A stretch of 64,000 nucleotides of DNA from Ilyonectria destructans (Eukaryota; Ascomycota; Sordariomycetes; Hypocreales; Nectriaceae). Made by a program: the position numbers and the translations under genes. Positions 33,271-43,545 of this stretch are shown here, piece by piece; the first letter of the stretch is position 1; every line of letters begins with the position of its first letter. The notes beneath the pieces were generated by a model. It saw only the letters and a program-made list of their open reading frames with translations. It searched no databases and had not been told where the DNA came from. Where the stretch lies: contig JAHEWK010000002.1 in the NCBI GenBank assembly GCA_020740775.1, positions 4,092,001-4,156,000 on the forward strand, in the 5' to 3' direction.

Positions 33271-35088
33271 TGAGATGTCGCGATCCAAGATCCAGCACAG
33301 CCAGACACGTGGCGGCCGAGACAGACAATGGGGGCCGTTGGAGCGGTTGTTCCAGGACTTGGAAGCGCTGAAGCCGTTGAAACCAGTCAGCTGCAGTGAG
33401 TGTGCATTGCTGCCTGCAGTGACAAGCCGCCAACAATGCAAATGCAACATCAATGCGCGGAGTTGGCGTGGAGGGTGCTGGTGCTGGTGCTGATCCGACC
33501 AGGTCCAGGCTGTGAATCCATCCTGATCCATCGTGAGCACCCAACTCAACTGCAGCCGTGCAGCCCAGCCCAGCCCAATTGCTGCGTGTTGCTGCTGCAC
33601 CGGCTGCGCGGTGGCGGGAGGGGGAGGGGATGAAATTGTCCGAGGGGCAAAGCTAGCGCACCAGGGCTCCGTCGACGCGCTGGAGTCCTGGACAGCCTCT
33701 AATAAGCCAGGCCCTGGGATCCCCCGAAGCCTGCACTGCCGGCAGAAGAAACAAGAAATCGCCTGCATTAGTGAGAGCCAGGTCGTGATAGGCCATGTTT
33801 CTCAGGGCCTGGCTGGGCTGCCGGGCGTTCGGGTGCTTGCTGGAAACGAATGACACCTTGGTGGTGATGGTGCTCTGAGGATACTAATAGTAATACGCAG
33901 TAGAGGCGTTCCTAGCTCTAGCCCTGCAGTTCGAGCATCTGCCCTGCTGAGAAACAACTCCCAGAAACGACCTCTGCCATCGGTGTTCGTTCACGGCTTG
34001 ACCGTCCGGTTCCGGATTAGCGGATTGGGCAACCATGTGTTGCGCTGCCCATTGTGGGATGTGGGAGTTGGAGCGGATGCTGTGGAGCTCGCAATACCGG
34101 TACCTGCAGAAGCGTGTCCCAGTTTGGTGGAGAGCATCGAGAGCTGGAGCCGAAGGGCTGAAAACTTGGATCGCCTGGAGGTCGATCGCTCTCTTACTCA
34201 CAGATGACAGGATAGCCCCATTCCACGGCATCTCCAAGCCAAGAACCTCCGTATATAGCAGTGGTGGCCGGACTGGTGGACAATGGGAGTCTTGTCGTAC
34301 ATACTCCGTAGTACATAGTAGGGTCTCAAATTGGCTGGGGACCGAGCACCCCGGCCTAGTGCGTTTTGTCTCAGTCGACTTCTGCTGGATTTCTCTCCAG
34401 TTCCCCAAGACGTTGTTACGGCTCGGTTTCCGAATCTCGTTGGACAAATTGAAGAAAAAGGAACGGGAGCGGGTGGTTACCGGCCCTTATCGTCGTGAAA
34501 TCGAACCATGTAACTTACCGCTCGGCATAGCCCTCCCCAGCGCGTATATGGCGAGGAACAAATAACAAAGAGCACAAGAGCAGATGCGCATCCAACTTCC
34601 AAGTCGCCATTTAAAGTTACCCTCCCATTTGCCCCTTTATTCCGTCTTGGCTGGTGGAGTGGTGCAGTGCATGCAGAGGTGGAGACGGCTGTTGCACTAA
34701 GCGGTACGTACCTTTGTGACTTGGACCCTGCGCCGAACGGGGCCGTTTCCCACGCCCCCCTCCCTCCCCTCCCCTAGCGCGGGACGCTGTTAGTGCGGCC
34801 GGCGCCGTCCAATGGCGCATCGCAACAAGTCCCAGGTCTCGTTTTCATCGAGCTCTCGTCTGCTCATCCGCCGCTGTAGAACCCGATCCCGCACCCCTGG
34901 AGCGCGCTCTATCCAGCTGGAGGCCAGGAGGATTGCGACGCTTGCACGCGCTGCTTGGGATTTGCATTGGGCTGCGTTTGGCACAGGCTGGGCTTCGTCC
35001 GGCGGGACAGGCGAATAGGCGAAGTAACAGGACGGGTAGAGATGAGCGATGCTTTGAGGGCTTCGGGGTACCTACTTTACAGCTACGC

Positions 35089-35109
35089 AACTACCTACCA
35101 TAGGTAGTT
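35089..35109. repeat. Inverted repeat, 9-bp arms, 3-nt loop
   Basis: AACTACCTA at 35089-35097 is the exact complement of TAGGTAGTT at 35101-35109, with CCA between. The same CTACCT/AGGTAG words recur nearby (ggtacctac at 35068). It could be a hairpin or a protein site; function not known. Confidence 0.75.
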
Positions 35110-35471
35110 AATCACAGCCCAAACCGAGGCACTTGACCTTGTCAAACTAGGCACTAACACGCACCAGCACCAACACCAGCACAGCACAAAAAAGCCCAAA
35201 ACAACGTCGTGTTGTACTGTACCTGTAGCACCGCGTAGTATTATGAGAGCCTGTATCAACTATTGTCGACCCCTGGCTGGCTCGGGGGCTTTCTCGTCCC
35301 TCTCACCCCATGCCATGCCCACATTGCTCTCTGTTTCTTGGTCTCCCGGTCTCCCACTCTCTTTTCGCGCTCGTTGCCACACAACGCGCCCTCTTCTTTT
35401 TTAGTGCCTGCGCGTGCTCCCACACTGCCTCTGTGAGCAGTTACATCCCCCCCCCTTCATCGTCTTTTTCT

Positions 35472-35510
35472 ACCACCACCACCACCTCCACCACCTCCAC
35501 CACCTCCGCC
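35472..35510 (+). repeat. CCACCACCT-type microsatellite
   Basis: Run of CCA and CCT triplets within the C/T-rich leader region of the septin gene. The minus strand reads as poly-Gly in one frame and as Trp/Arg repeats in another, which explains apparent ORFs there. Confidence 0.85.
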
Positions 35511-36340
35511 AATACCCTTTGCTGGCTGGCCACCACTCTCTGCCCTCCTTCCCCTTGATTGACTGTCCGCTTCTCCTGTTCCCGTCCCGGTTACGGTACC
35601 TGTTCCCGTCACCCTTCCCCAAGCTCCAGGTTCCTGACGCTTGACGTGGTGTCCTTGATTCACTATCCAAACCGCCTGACGGATTCATTCTCACCACCAA
35701 CCTTGGCTTTATTTTGAGTTCTCGCCTCCCCTTTCCGGCCAAGTCCCTGCATTGAATCCGTATCGCATGCCGCCTCTTCGCATGTCGCATTCCGCATCTG
35801 CAATTCAAAGATTCAAGGATTCAAGGATTTCAAGCTGCGCGCCCGACTTCGAGTTCATTTGAGCTGTCCGTCGAAATCCAGCCAATCAACCCCCCGAACC
35901 CACTGTACTTGGTTTCCCCTGCACGCAGCAAACGCGGCCGCTCTTCCTTGGTCCGACGCCCACGCATCAATCAATTTCCATCTCGTCTCCGTCTGGTGTC
36001 TCGACTCGCCCACAGGCTACACGTCGACGTCTCAAGCAGAGTCGCCCTAACAGCAAGGTCGTCCATCCTTCCCTCCTTGGAGCCACTCAGCGCACCAGTC
36101 GGCCGGCCTTTCTTTCCTAGGCTTCCCCACGTCGCTCTCGACACGCTCCGTCGCTCACTTCAGCACTACCGCGACCACACGAACACCTTCCCGCGCTCAC
36201 TAACCGCTGCCATTCTTCTCCACAACCCGGCTGCGGCGCCAGTGCTCCTGAATCGTCGTGTCGAGACCTGTGGCTGATCTGAGCTTCTTGCCACAAGACG
36301 ATCCGCACTTCCGCAGCTGTGTCGTCGCTCACTCTTCGTC

Positions 36341-36380
36341 GCTGTTGCTGTTGCTGTTGCTGCCGCTGTTGCTGCCGCTG
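36341..36380 (+). repeat. GCTGTT / GCCGCTG microsatellite
   Basis: Imperfect triplet repeat (GCTGTTGCTGTTGCTGTTGC then TGCCGCTG units) about 300 bp upstream of the septin start codon, probably in its 5' leader. Confidence 0.8.
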
Positions 36381-36662
36381 TCACCCCATCGCTGCCCCGT
36401 CGCCTCGTGGTCCTTGGCCCGTGAAACCACCCAACTAACTTATCGACCCGTCGTCGCCCATCTTTGCGCTCCGCCGCGCTTGTCGCCTTCGCTCGTCCTT
36501 CTCCATTCGTTCTCGACTTGTTCTTGCCCCATCCGTCGACACCCCCCCGTCGGTCGTCCCCACCCTCTCCTCAATCTACCACCCATCCACCCTCCCGCCC
36601 GCTTATGCCCTGGGCGTCCCCCCCGTTGCGACTCTTTCCTTTCATGACACTTTTGTCAAAGA

Positions 36663-38307
36663 ATGAGCGCCCAGCCTCGTCGCACCAGCTTCGGAATGTT
36701 GCTACGACGCAGTAAGAGCGGTGATTTGGGAAAGGGCGGCCGCAAGGCTCAGGCCCTTAGAGAGGCCGAACTTGAGCGCCAGCGCCTGGCCGCCGCCTCT
36801 CGCGTCCCTCCCAAGTTGCCCGAGTTCGCCAACAACACCGAGAAGTTGTCCAAGTCCTTTGGTGCCGACCTGCGCCCCGAATCGCCCGCCAGCGTCCGGC
36901 GATCCGCCGACTACAGCAAAATCCGCCCTTCCATCGAACAGCAGCGCAACTACGGCGCTGTCCCGGTCCCTCCTCTGCCCAACGGCGGCTTCGATCCCTA
37001 TGCGAGGACCGAGAGCATGACGCACCGCGGGCGCTACAGTTATGCCAGCAGTGCCATCAGCACTGTCAACAGCCCTCGTCGAGTTCGCAGAAGAAAGGAT
37101 CCCACCCCGTTGAAGTGAGTCTTCCAGCGCGACAGTCGCTCTTCTGATCATTCCGCGCCTCGTCGCGTGCTCGTCCCACCCTGCTAATCAATTGTTCCCC
37201 ATTTACAGCATCCTTATCATTGGCACTCGCAATGCAGGCAAGACTTCTTTCCTTGAGTTCCTCAAGACTGCTCTCGCTCTCCCAGCCAAGAAGCGCGCCA
37301 AGAACCCCCAAGACGACTTTGTCCCGGATCGAGCTCCTTCTGGAAACTTCATCCCCCACTACCTCGAGACTGAGATCGATGGCGAGCGAGTTGGTCTGAC
37401 CCTCTGGGATTCGGAAGGTCTAGAGAAGAACGTGGTCGACCTTCAGCTTAGGGAGATGTCGTCGTTCTTGGAGAGCAAGTTCGAGGAGACTTTCGCCGAA
37501 GAGATGAAGGTGGTGCGATCTCCTGGCGTACAAGACACCCATATCCATGCTACCTTCCTTGTTCTCGATCCCGCTCGCCTCGACCGCAATGTGGCGGCGG
37601 CTAGGAAACTCGTTGCCAATGGTCAAAATGGCCATCGCAACGACGACGCCGTTGCTCGCGTTCTGGGTAGCCTCGATGAAGACCTTGATCTGCAGGTCCT
37701 GCGCACCCTCCAAGGCAAGACCACCGTCATCCCCGTCATTGCCAAGGCCGATACCATCACTACGAAGCACATGAATGTCCTCAAGAAGAGCGTCTGGGAT
37801 AGTCTCAAGAAGTCCGGCCTGGACCCCTTGGAGGCACTGGGTCTTGATGACGACGACTCCAGCGATAGAATTGCTGAAGAGGACGATGAGGATCAGGATG
37901 AAGACGAACCTGAATACAGCCGATCCGGCGCCGAGACTCCAGAGGACCAAGACCTCCCCATCCAGGGTAGTCGTGAATCCCCCGCGGCGTCGCCCAATTC
38001 GAAGCGGCTGTCGACCAATTCCATCCGACGACACAAGGCTCAGGAGGAGGCCAAGGAGGAAGAGACGCCATTCTTGCCGCTCTCGATAATCAGCCCTGAT
38101 CTGTACGAGCCTGATGTTGTCGGCCGGCAGTTCCCTTGGGGATTCGCTGACCCATACAATGAGGAGCACTGTGACTTCCAGCGTCTCAAGGAAGCTGTTT
38201 TCAGCGAATGGCGCGCCGAATTGCGCGAGGCCAGCAGAGAACAGTGGTATGAAGGATGGAGAACGAGCAGACTCAAGCAGAGGGACATCCCTTTCCGTCA
38301 CCGATAG
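36663..38307 (+). CDS. aspE: AspE-type septin GTPase
   Basis: Septin-family GTPase of the group restricted to filamentous ascomycetes (AspE in Aspergillus), which supports assembly of the core septins at septa and growing tips. Exons 36663-37114 and 37209-38307; intron GTGAGT...TTTACAG in phase; product 516 aa. Residues 1-150 are a basic, Ser/Arg-rich extension (RRSKSGDLGKGG, RRVRRRKD). The GTPase domain begins just after the splice: G1 GTRNAGKTS (156-164), G3 as LWDSEGLE, G4 as AKADTIT. An acidic insert (DEDQDEDE, about 365) and no C-terminal coiled coil are usual for this group. It ends with the septin-like FQRLKEAVFSEWRAELREA segment. The long C/T-rich leader upstream probably belongs to this gene. 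Confidence 0.88.
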
Positions 38308-39554
38308 GCGGATGTAATGAAGGGAGCATGCCACCCATGCAGGGGTAGCAAACACATTCCTATGTGTTGAGCGTGCTTGCTTTTCTAGCCAGCCCTCTCA
38401 CGCCCACTTGAATTCAACGGATACCCTCTACGACACGCGAAGCCGCAGCATCGAATCGCGGTTTTATTTTCTTTACTCTCAACCAACTTTCATGTCCAAC
38501 AATTTCGGAAACTCTGCAGCATACCCCTTTGTCTTTTTTTAGTTACAGTCCAATTCTGATGCCCGCGACGAGGATTCGGGACGCTCCGGAGCGAAAGACC
38601 AAAGGTGCAGCAGGGTCCACTTGTGTTTCTCGTAGCCGAGACCACAAGTGAGACACGCGAGCATCTGGGTCCCGAGACTATCCCATTTGGACCGGATATA
38701 GCACGTTTGCATCCTCGTCGGGGATCGCTTTATTCGGTTCGGCTCACGAATATTCCTTTTCGACACCCTCTTCTCTTTCCCCGACATTGGGCCCGACGGA
38801 TTGGCGTTTGTGTCAGCGGCCTCAAAACCAAAAGAAAGATTCTTTATTCATTCACCTTACAATATTGTCCGCTCTCCTTCTCTACTATTGTGTACTCTCC
38901 CCACATTTACACGCCTCGCGAGAATTCAGGTGTTACTGGCTCCTTGCAGGCCGAGGGTCATCGTTACGACCGGCTCTCGACCTCGACAGATCCAACCATG
39001 GTCAAATACGCGGAAGGCGGCGGAAATGGGGAGAAGTAGGAAGATAAAACTACCAAGGGGTCCAAAAGAAGAATGCAGGGAATGTATAAGGATATGTGCT
39101 GGTGCAGCTGTAGATTAGTGTCCGGGCGACGTCTCTTTTTCTCTGTCTTTTTTTTTATCAAGTCCCAATCGATTTTTTAACGTCTTTTCTTAAACATACT
39201 TTCTCGGTTCTCTTGGCGGCTTTTTGATGGTGTGTGTTGTGTATTGCGCTGGTCTTAACCAAGTGTCTGGCGACGGTCAAAATTGATCAATAAAATGGGA
39301 ATACCGTGTGCCTATATAACATGCGCCTCGAGCCTTATCCTTCCCTGCAGTCCGCCGTGAAAGCGATCTACCGTCCTAATTCATTAAAGTTTCAAGACAC
39401 CTGTTCTCGTCGCAAAGACGGATACCAATGAGCCTAAGATGGCTCATCCAAGAAATATACTACATAGCACGCATCCTATCATATTTGGAAAAAGTCCCGT
39501 ATCTCCCCTCATAGAGAGGATTGACGTCCTTGATTCGCCGGAATTCCGTGATCC
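38308..39554. other. Intergenic between convergent septin and Taz1-like genes
   Basis: About 1.2 kb, AT-richer than the flanking exons; contains both 3' ends. T-rich runs (38530, 39130-39200) may be terminator-associated. No gene recognised. Confidence 0.5.
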
Positions 39555-41769
39555 TCAGGGGGAACCAATATATTCCGTATTCACGGCCTGGCCGTCCGCG
39601 TCAATATCGGATTCCTTGCGGTAAGGGTTCTTGCCGAGACTTATGAGGCGGTCGATCTCTTTCTTACCCAGGGCGACGAGATCGAAGCACGGGGGCATGA
39701 TGGCGTCGGTCATGAGGTAGTCGACCTTCATGTTGCGGGCCTTGTCGCGATACGCTTGCTGGTTGCGTGGGTGCTCGAACTTGTCGTTGTCGTTGCGCTC
39801 CATGGTGGCCCAGGCAGCGTGGCGCTCGCGGATGAGTTGGATGAGGAGCGCGCAGTCGTGGTGGGACCAAACGTGGCGTTGCTTAGCGGATGAGGTGAGT
39901 TGATAACGGGCCCTTTGGGAGACCTCAATCTTGGCTCTCTTGAGGGTTTCTAGATCCGCTTGGGATGGTTGTGGGACCTGAGATGACTGGGGGGCCCTTG
40001 GGAGGGTGGATCGGACGTGGGAAGCGATTGGAGCAGTCGGGGGAGGCTCAGTTGGCGCGACTCGGGGCCGTTTTGGTGGTGGCATCGACTCAGAGATGGC
40101 AGCTCGTTTGCCCTTATCCACCGGGCGAGTGTCTGTTTCGAACTCATCCTCCTCCTCATCTTCGTCCTGGCTTTGAGCAACAAAAGGGTCGCGAGCTTTA
40201 GGTCGTCTGGACGCCGATCCAGGGGATTTGATCTGGTCCCTCTCGAGAACAAGAGCTGAAGACGGGGGCAGTGGCGAGGCCAGCAGGTCGGCGTTGGTAT
40301 GTTCACGATAGTCTCGGGGGGCTCCCGGCCGAGGTGCAACTTGCTGTTGATTTGATGGGGGTGCCATGGAATTTGTTCTTTCCTGGCGGTTTAAATAGTT
40401 GAATGGCGCATCCGGAACGAATAAACTGGGTCTGTGGAACGTGTTAGTGATTGTCATGAAAGCGGATGTAGTAGGCGACTTGCCCTAACTCTGCCTGGCT
40501 GATGGCTGCTGCTGGCACGATGGGCTGGGATTCCGAGGCGGCATCAGTTTGGCTGTCGGCAATTTCCTCCTCAGCATCAACAAATTCTTCCCGCCCTGAT
40601 GCTTGCTTTGGCTGACTTTGGCTGTACTGTTCCCCCAACATGGCATACATGTCTATGAGCCAAGTTTTCAGGTCATCAAGCAAGCGCACAAGGGGGAACG
40701 TCTCCTTAAGCTGCCCGACCCCGTACGTTTTCTTGTCCTTCTTAATAATAAGAATAAGCTTTGTGATTCTGTCGGAGCATAGCTCCTCAATATTCTCATC
40801 ACTGTCTTCTCCAAGGCTCTTGAAGGGGCCACGGACAAAGCGTTGGAGATAAGTTTGGCTGTCATCTGGTTCACAGAAGATGTCGGCAATAATCTTAAAG
40901 AAATCCGGCTTTTCCACTTGGCCGCTGATACCTTCGATCAAGTACCATGTGCGAATGTCGAGAGTGAGCTGGGCATGCTGGAACATTTCTCCGGAAATGA
41001 TGAAGAGAGAAGGGAAATAGGAGTTGAGTTTGTTCAGTAGAGGAAACGGATCCAATTGTTGGCCTGCTTCCAGATTCAGGACTTCGTCGAGAGCTGTGAC
41101 AATGTTTGCGCGCACCATGGCCGTTGCCGCTGCCGCAATGACTTCCTCATTCTTGAATATTTCGTGAGCTTGCGCCCAGTCGATGAATGGTGACGTTCTC
41201 TTTTCCTCAAAAACCTGCCGGGCACCGACAAATGCGCTCTTCTTAACAGCGACTAGGCCACGAAAGACCGGATCGTCGTAATTTGCGTTTTCAAGGCGTT
41301 TCATTAGCTCTTCTGTGGTGTTGATCAAATCGGGGAAGAGGTGCTTCATAATCTTATATCTGGTCGCTTCCGCTTCAGGGTCGACGTCATCCTGTTCTTC
41401 TTCTTCTTCAATGGTACCGGCTACCGCTGGGTCTCCAGCACTGATCTCTGAGATCTGATCATTCTCTTCAAGCTCTGATTCCTCGTCGACGCCCCTGTGC
41501 GGGTTGGTCACAATGCTGGCGACACTAGCAGCACGCCCAGCGACACGAGCGCCACGCCGAGGGACCGGATTTGAAAGAAGGCCCTTTGGTTTTGAACCTT
41601 CAGAAGCCGGTACAGATGCCTGGCCGCGGGCGGCTTGGGCCTGAGCTGGTTCTGGGTTGGTTGCACTGGGGGTTACTGTCTGGCGCGTGCGAGTCCCCCT
41701 TCGAGTTTTTGGTGGATCTGGAGCCGAAGCCGGAGGATCCGCGCGTTTTCTTCGATTCCTCGTGTCCAT
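39555..41769 (-). CDS. Taz1/TRF-like telomere repeat-binding protein
   Basis: Binds double-stranded telomere DNA in the shelterin-like complex. Minus-strand exons 41769-40490 and 40431-39555; intron GTTAGG...CCACAG (58 nt) with a CACTAAC branch site, in phase 2; product 718 aa. The N-terminal 120 residues are basic and then acidic (EEEEEQDDVD). A helical region about 130-375 (KIMKHLFPDLINTTEELMKRL, then TALDEVLNLEAGQ and FIISGEMFQHAQLTLDIRTW) looks like the TRF homology dimerisation domain. Exon 2 has an NLS-like PPPKRPRV (544-551) and one C-terminal Myb/telobox-type domain (about 611-668, VWSHHDCALLIQLI ... YRDKARNMKVDYL), resembling Taz1 (663 aa in fission yeast). The two parts come together only after splicing. 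Confidence 0.78.
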
Positions 41770-41894
41770 GGCGATATGGAGAGCGATTTGCAATGGATAT
41801 CAGCGATGAGGAAAGATGGAAAAGAGCAACACCGCGAATCTCTGTTGACGTGTTGCTTTGTTTTGGGTTGTCGCGTTCCGGAGGTTATTCCGTG

Positions 41895-41912
41895 ACCCTA
41901 ACCCTAACCCTA
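41895..41912 (-). promoter_or_regulatory. Interstitial telomere repeat in the Taz1-like promoter
   Basis: ACCCTAACCCTAACCCTA on the plus strand, i.e. TAGGGTTAGGGTTAGGGT in the direction of the gene: two full and parts of two more TTAGGG units. It lies 126-143 bp upstream of the Taz1-like start codon, in a gap of only 383 bp to the next gene. It matches the telomere repeat used by most filamentous ascomycetes and the expected binding site of both Myb-domain proteins in this neighbourhood. Confidence 0.85.
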
Positions 41913-42152
41913 TAGATACAAAAGGCCCGTGCGCGGGTAGTGCCGCGGGTGGGTACGTACTAGTTCGACTAACAGGGTTGTCATTCGTTGTCTCTGGCCG
42001 AGATGGTCATGACGAAACCTCCACGTTTGAGCTTGTTGAGTGGTCACTTAAGGTAATATTTTGAGGGTTCTTATTTAGAGAATTCATCCATGAGATTTGT
42101 TCCTTCAGCATAGTGTTGAAGCCAGATCTAGGAGCTGTCTGGTCCGACTGTT

Positions 42153-42750
42153 TTATGTCATCTTCTTTGCAGCAGCTGCTGCAGGTACCCGGTCGGGACC
42201 GAAAAGCCCCAAGAAGTATGCCGATCGCATCAGCAACAAGAAGACCTGTCGTCGCACGCGTTGCAATTAGAGATAAAACTATGGAGGGGCCGTTGATATA
42301 CTTACAGTCATAGCGACGTTTCCCCAGGCCATGGCATTCCATTCTGCAGGATTCAACAGCATGTCCTTGCCAAGTCCGTAGCTGCTGAATAGGATGTGGC
42401 CGATGTCTCCAAGCCAGAGAGCAACGAGGTAGGCTCGGACGACCTTGATCTCGGATGTTGTGTTTAGCACCGCGAGGCCGATAAAGGCCAACAAGAGGTA
42501 CAGGTTTCCCAGCTCCAAGGCCAGAACTACGCTGTTCTCGGTGATGACGACAGGTTCTGTCTGGGGTATTTGCTCGGCAACGAACCAAGCGGGGTCTGCA
42601 ATGGCACCAAGGAAGCCAGCAACGCTGAGGTGTGATGGGTGAGTGGTTGCTGGGCGGAATAGACAGGGGGAAGAGTGCCGTGGCTTACAGGGAGATTGGT
42701 TCGATAATGGTAAAGACCACGCGCGGGACGGTTGGGAGCGAGGATGCCAT
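42153..42750 (-). CDS. Small four-helix membrane protein, DUF7704-like
   Basis: Minus-strand exons 42750-42689, 42624-42306 and 42245-42153; introns GTAAGC...CTCAG and GTAAGT...GACAG, in phase; product 157 aa. The sequence begins MASSLPTVPRVVFTIIEPIS and contains LYLLLAFIGLAVL, RAYLVALWLGDIGHILFSS and FLLLMRSAYFLGLFG, giving about four membrane segments. The EP-S near the first helix and the DIGH motif fit the fungal DUF7704 family, whose function is unknown. It ends KKMT, a KKXX-type ER-retrieval signal, so residence in the ER is likely. It lies between two telomere-protein genes, but nothing suggests a functional tie. Confidence 0.82.
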
Positions 42751-43545
42751 GATTGGGATGAGACGACGCACGCAAAGTACGGCACGAGCCAACGAACCCG
42801 GTGACGAGACGAGACAAGAGAGGACAATGATGGAGGAGGAGAAGGCTGGGCGGAAGCTAATTGGACCCCGAGGTTGGATTAGATGTTTCCCCGAGACATA
42901 CTACGTAGTGTGCAATGATGTCGGTGGAGAATAAATCGGCCGGAAGATCGACGGGGTGGGCGTCTGGCCGAGTTGCGTAACTCGGGTTGGAAATAATTCC
43001 ACCAGCAGCAAGCAGCAAGCAGCCCGCAGTCGTCGGTGAAGAAGGGTCGTGCTCCGTGCTCCGTACAAATGAATGCACGCACAACTTCACAAGCAAGCTC
43101 GGTCGCAGTGGGACCGGGAAGTGCCGGCAGCAGCCAGTGCCAGCCACGGTTCCTTGGCCCAGGACACAAGGGCCAAGGCACAAGGCACCTCGGCCGCATC
43201 TGGCCGTTAGCGCCGACCAAGGCAAATCCCCTGCTCCGCTAACAGGACGGAAAGCGGATGGGCTATGGATGGGGCGGCCGATGCAAGCTTCACCCACCAT
43301 GTGGCGATTTCACGTGCTGCCAAACAAAGACAAGCAGGTGAGACCACCGGCGTTAACGACCCAGTCCTCTTGTTAATCGCTGCCCAGGACCCGAGATGAC
43401 TCTGTGATCTGTTGTCTCTCGCCAACTGCCCCGTCTGCGTCTGCGCGCCTGTCCTTCTCCCCTTCCGCGTCTCTCCTGCACTTCCCGCCGCGCCTTGGCT
43501 CAACCACTTATACCCAATGCGCCACCCCAATCCCGCGAGCCCACG
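42751..43545. other. Divergent promoter region, DUF7704-like and Teb1/Tay1-like genes
   Basis: About 0.8 kb between divergent start codons. GC-rich with no gene recognised; C/T-rich from about 43390 towards the plus-strand gene. Confidence 0.5.

Larger units (their letters stand above)
32091..36662. other. 4.6 kb intergenic region upstream of the septin gene
   Basis: No gene recognised. The right 1.3 kb (about 35300-36660) is strongly C/T-rich with microsatellites (CCACCACCT at 35472-35510; GCTGTT/GCCGCTG at 36341-36380), consistent with a long leader of the septin gene. The left part holds an inverted repeat and a palindrome, listed separately. Frames seen on the minus strand over the microsatellites are Gly/Trp repeats and are artefacts. 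Confidence 0.5.

Noticed and set aside
35457..35663. Gly-rich minus-strand ORF
   Set aside because: Translation of the CCACCACCT microsatellite.
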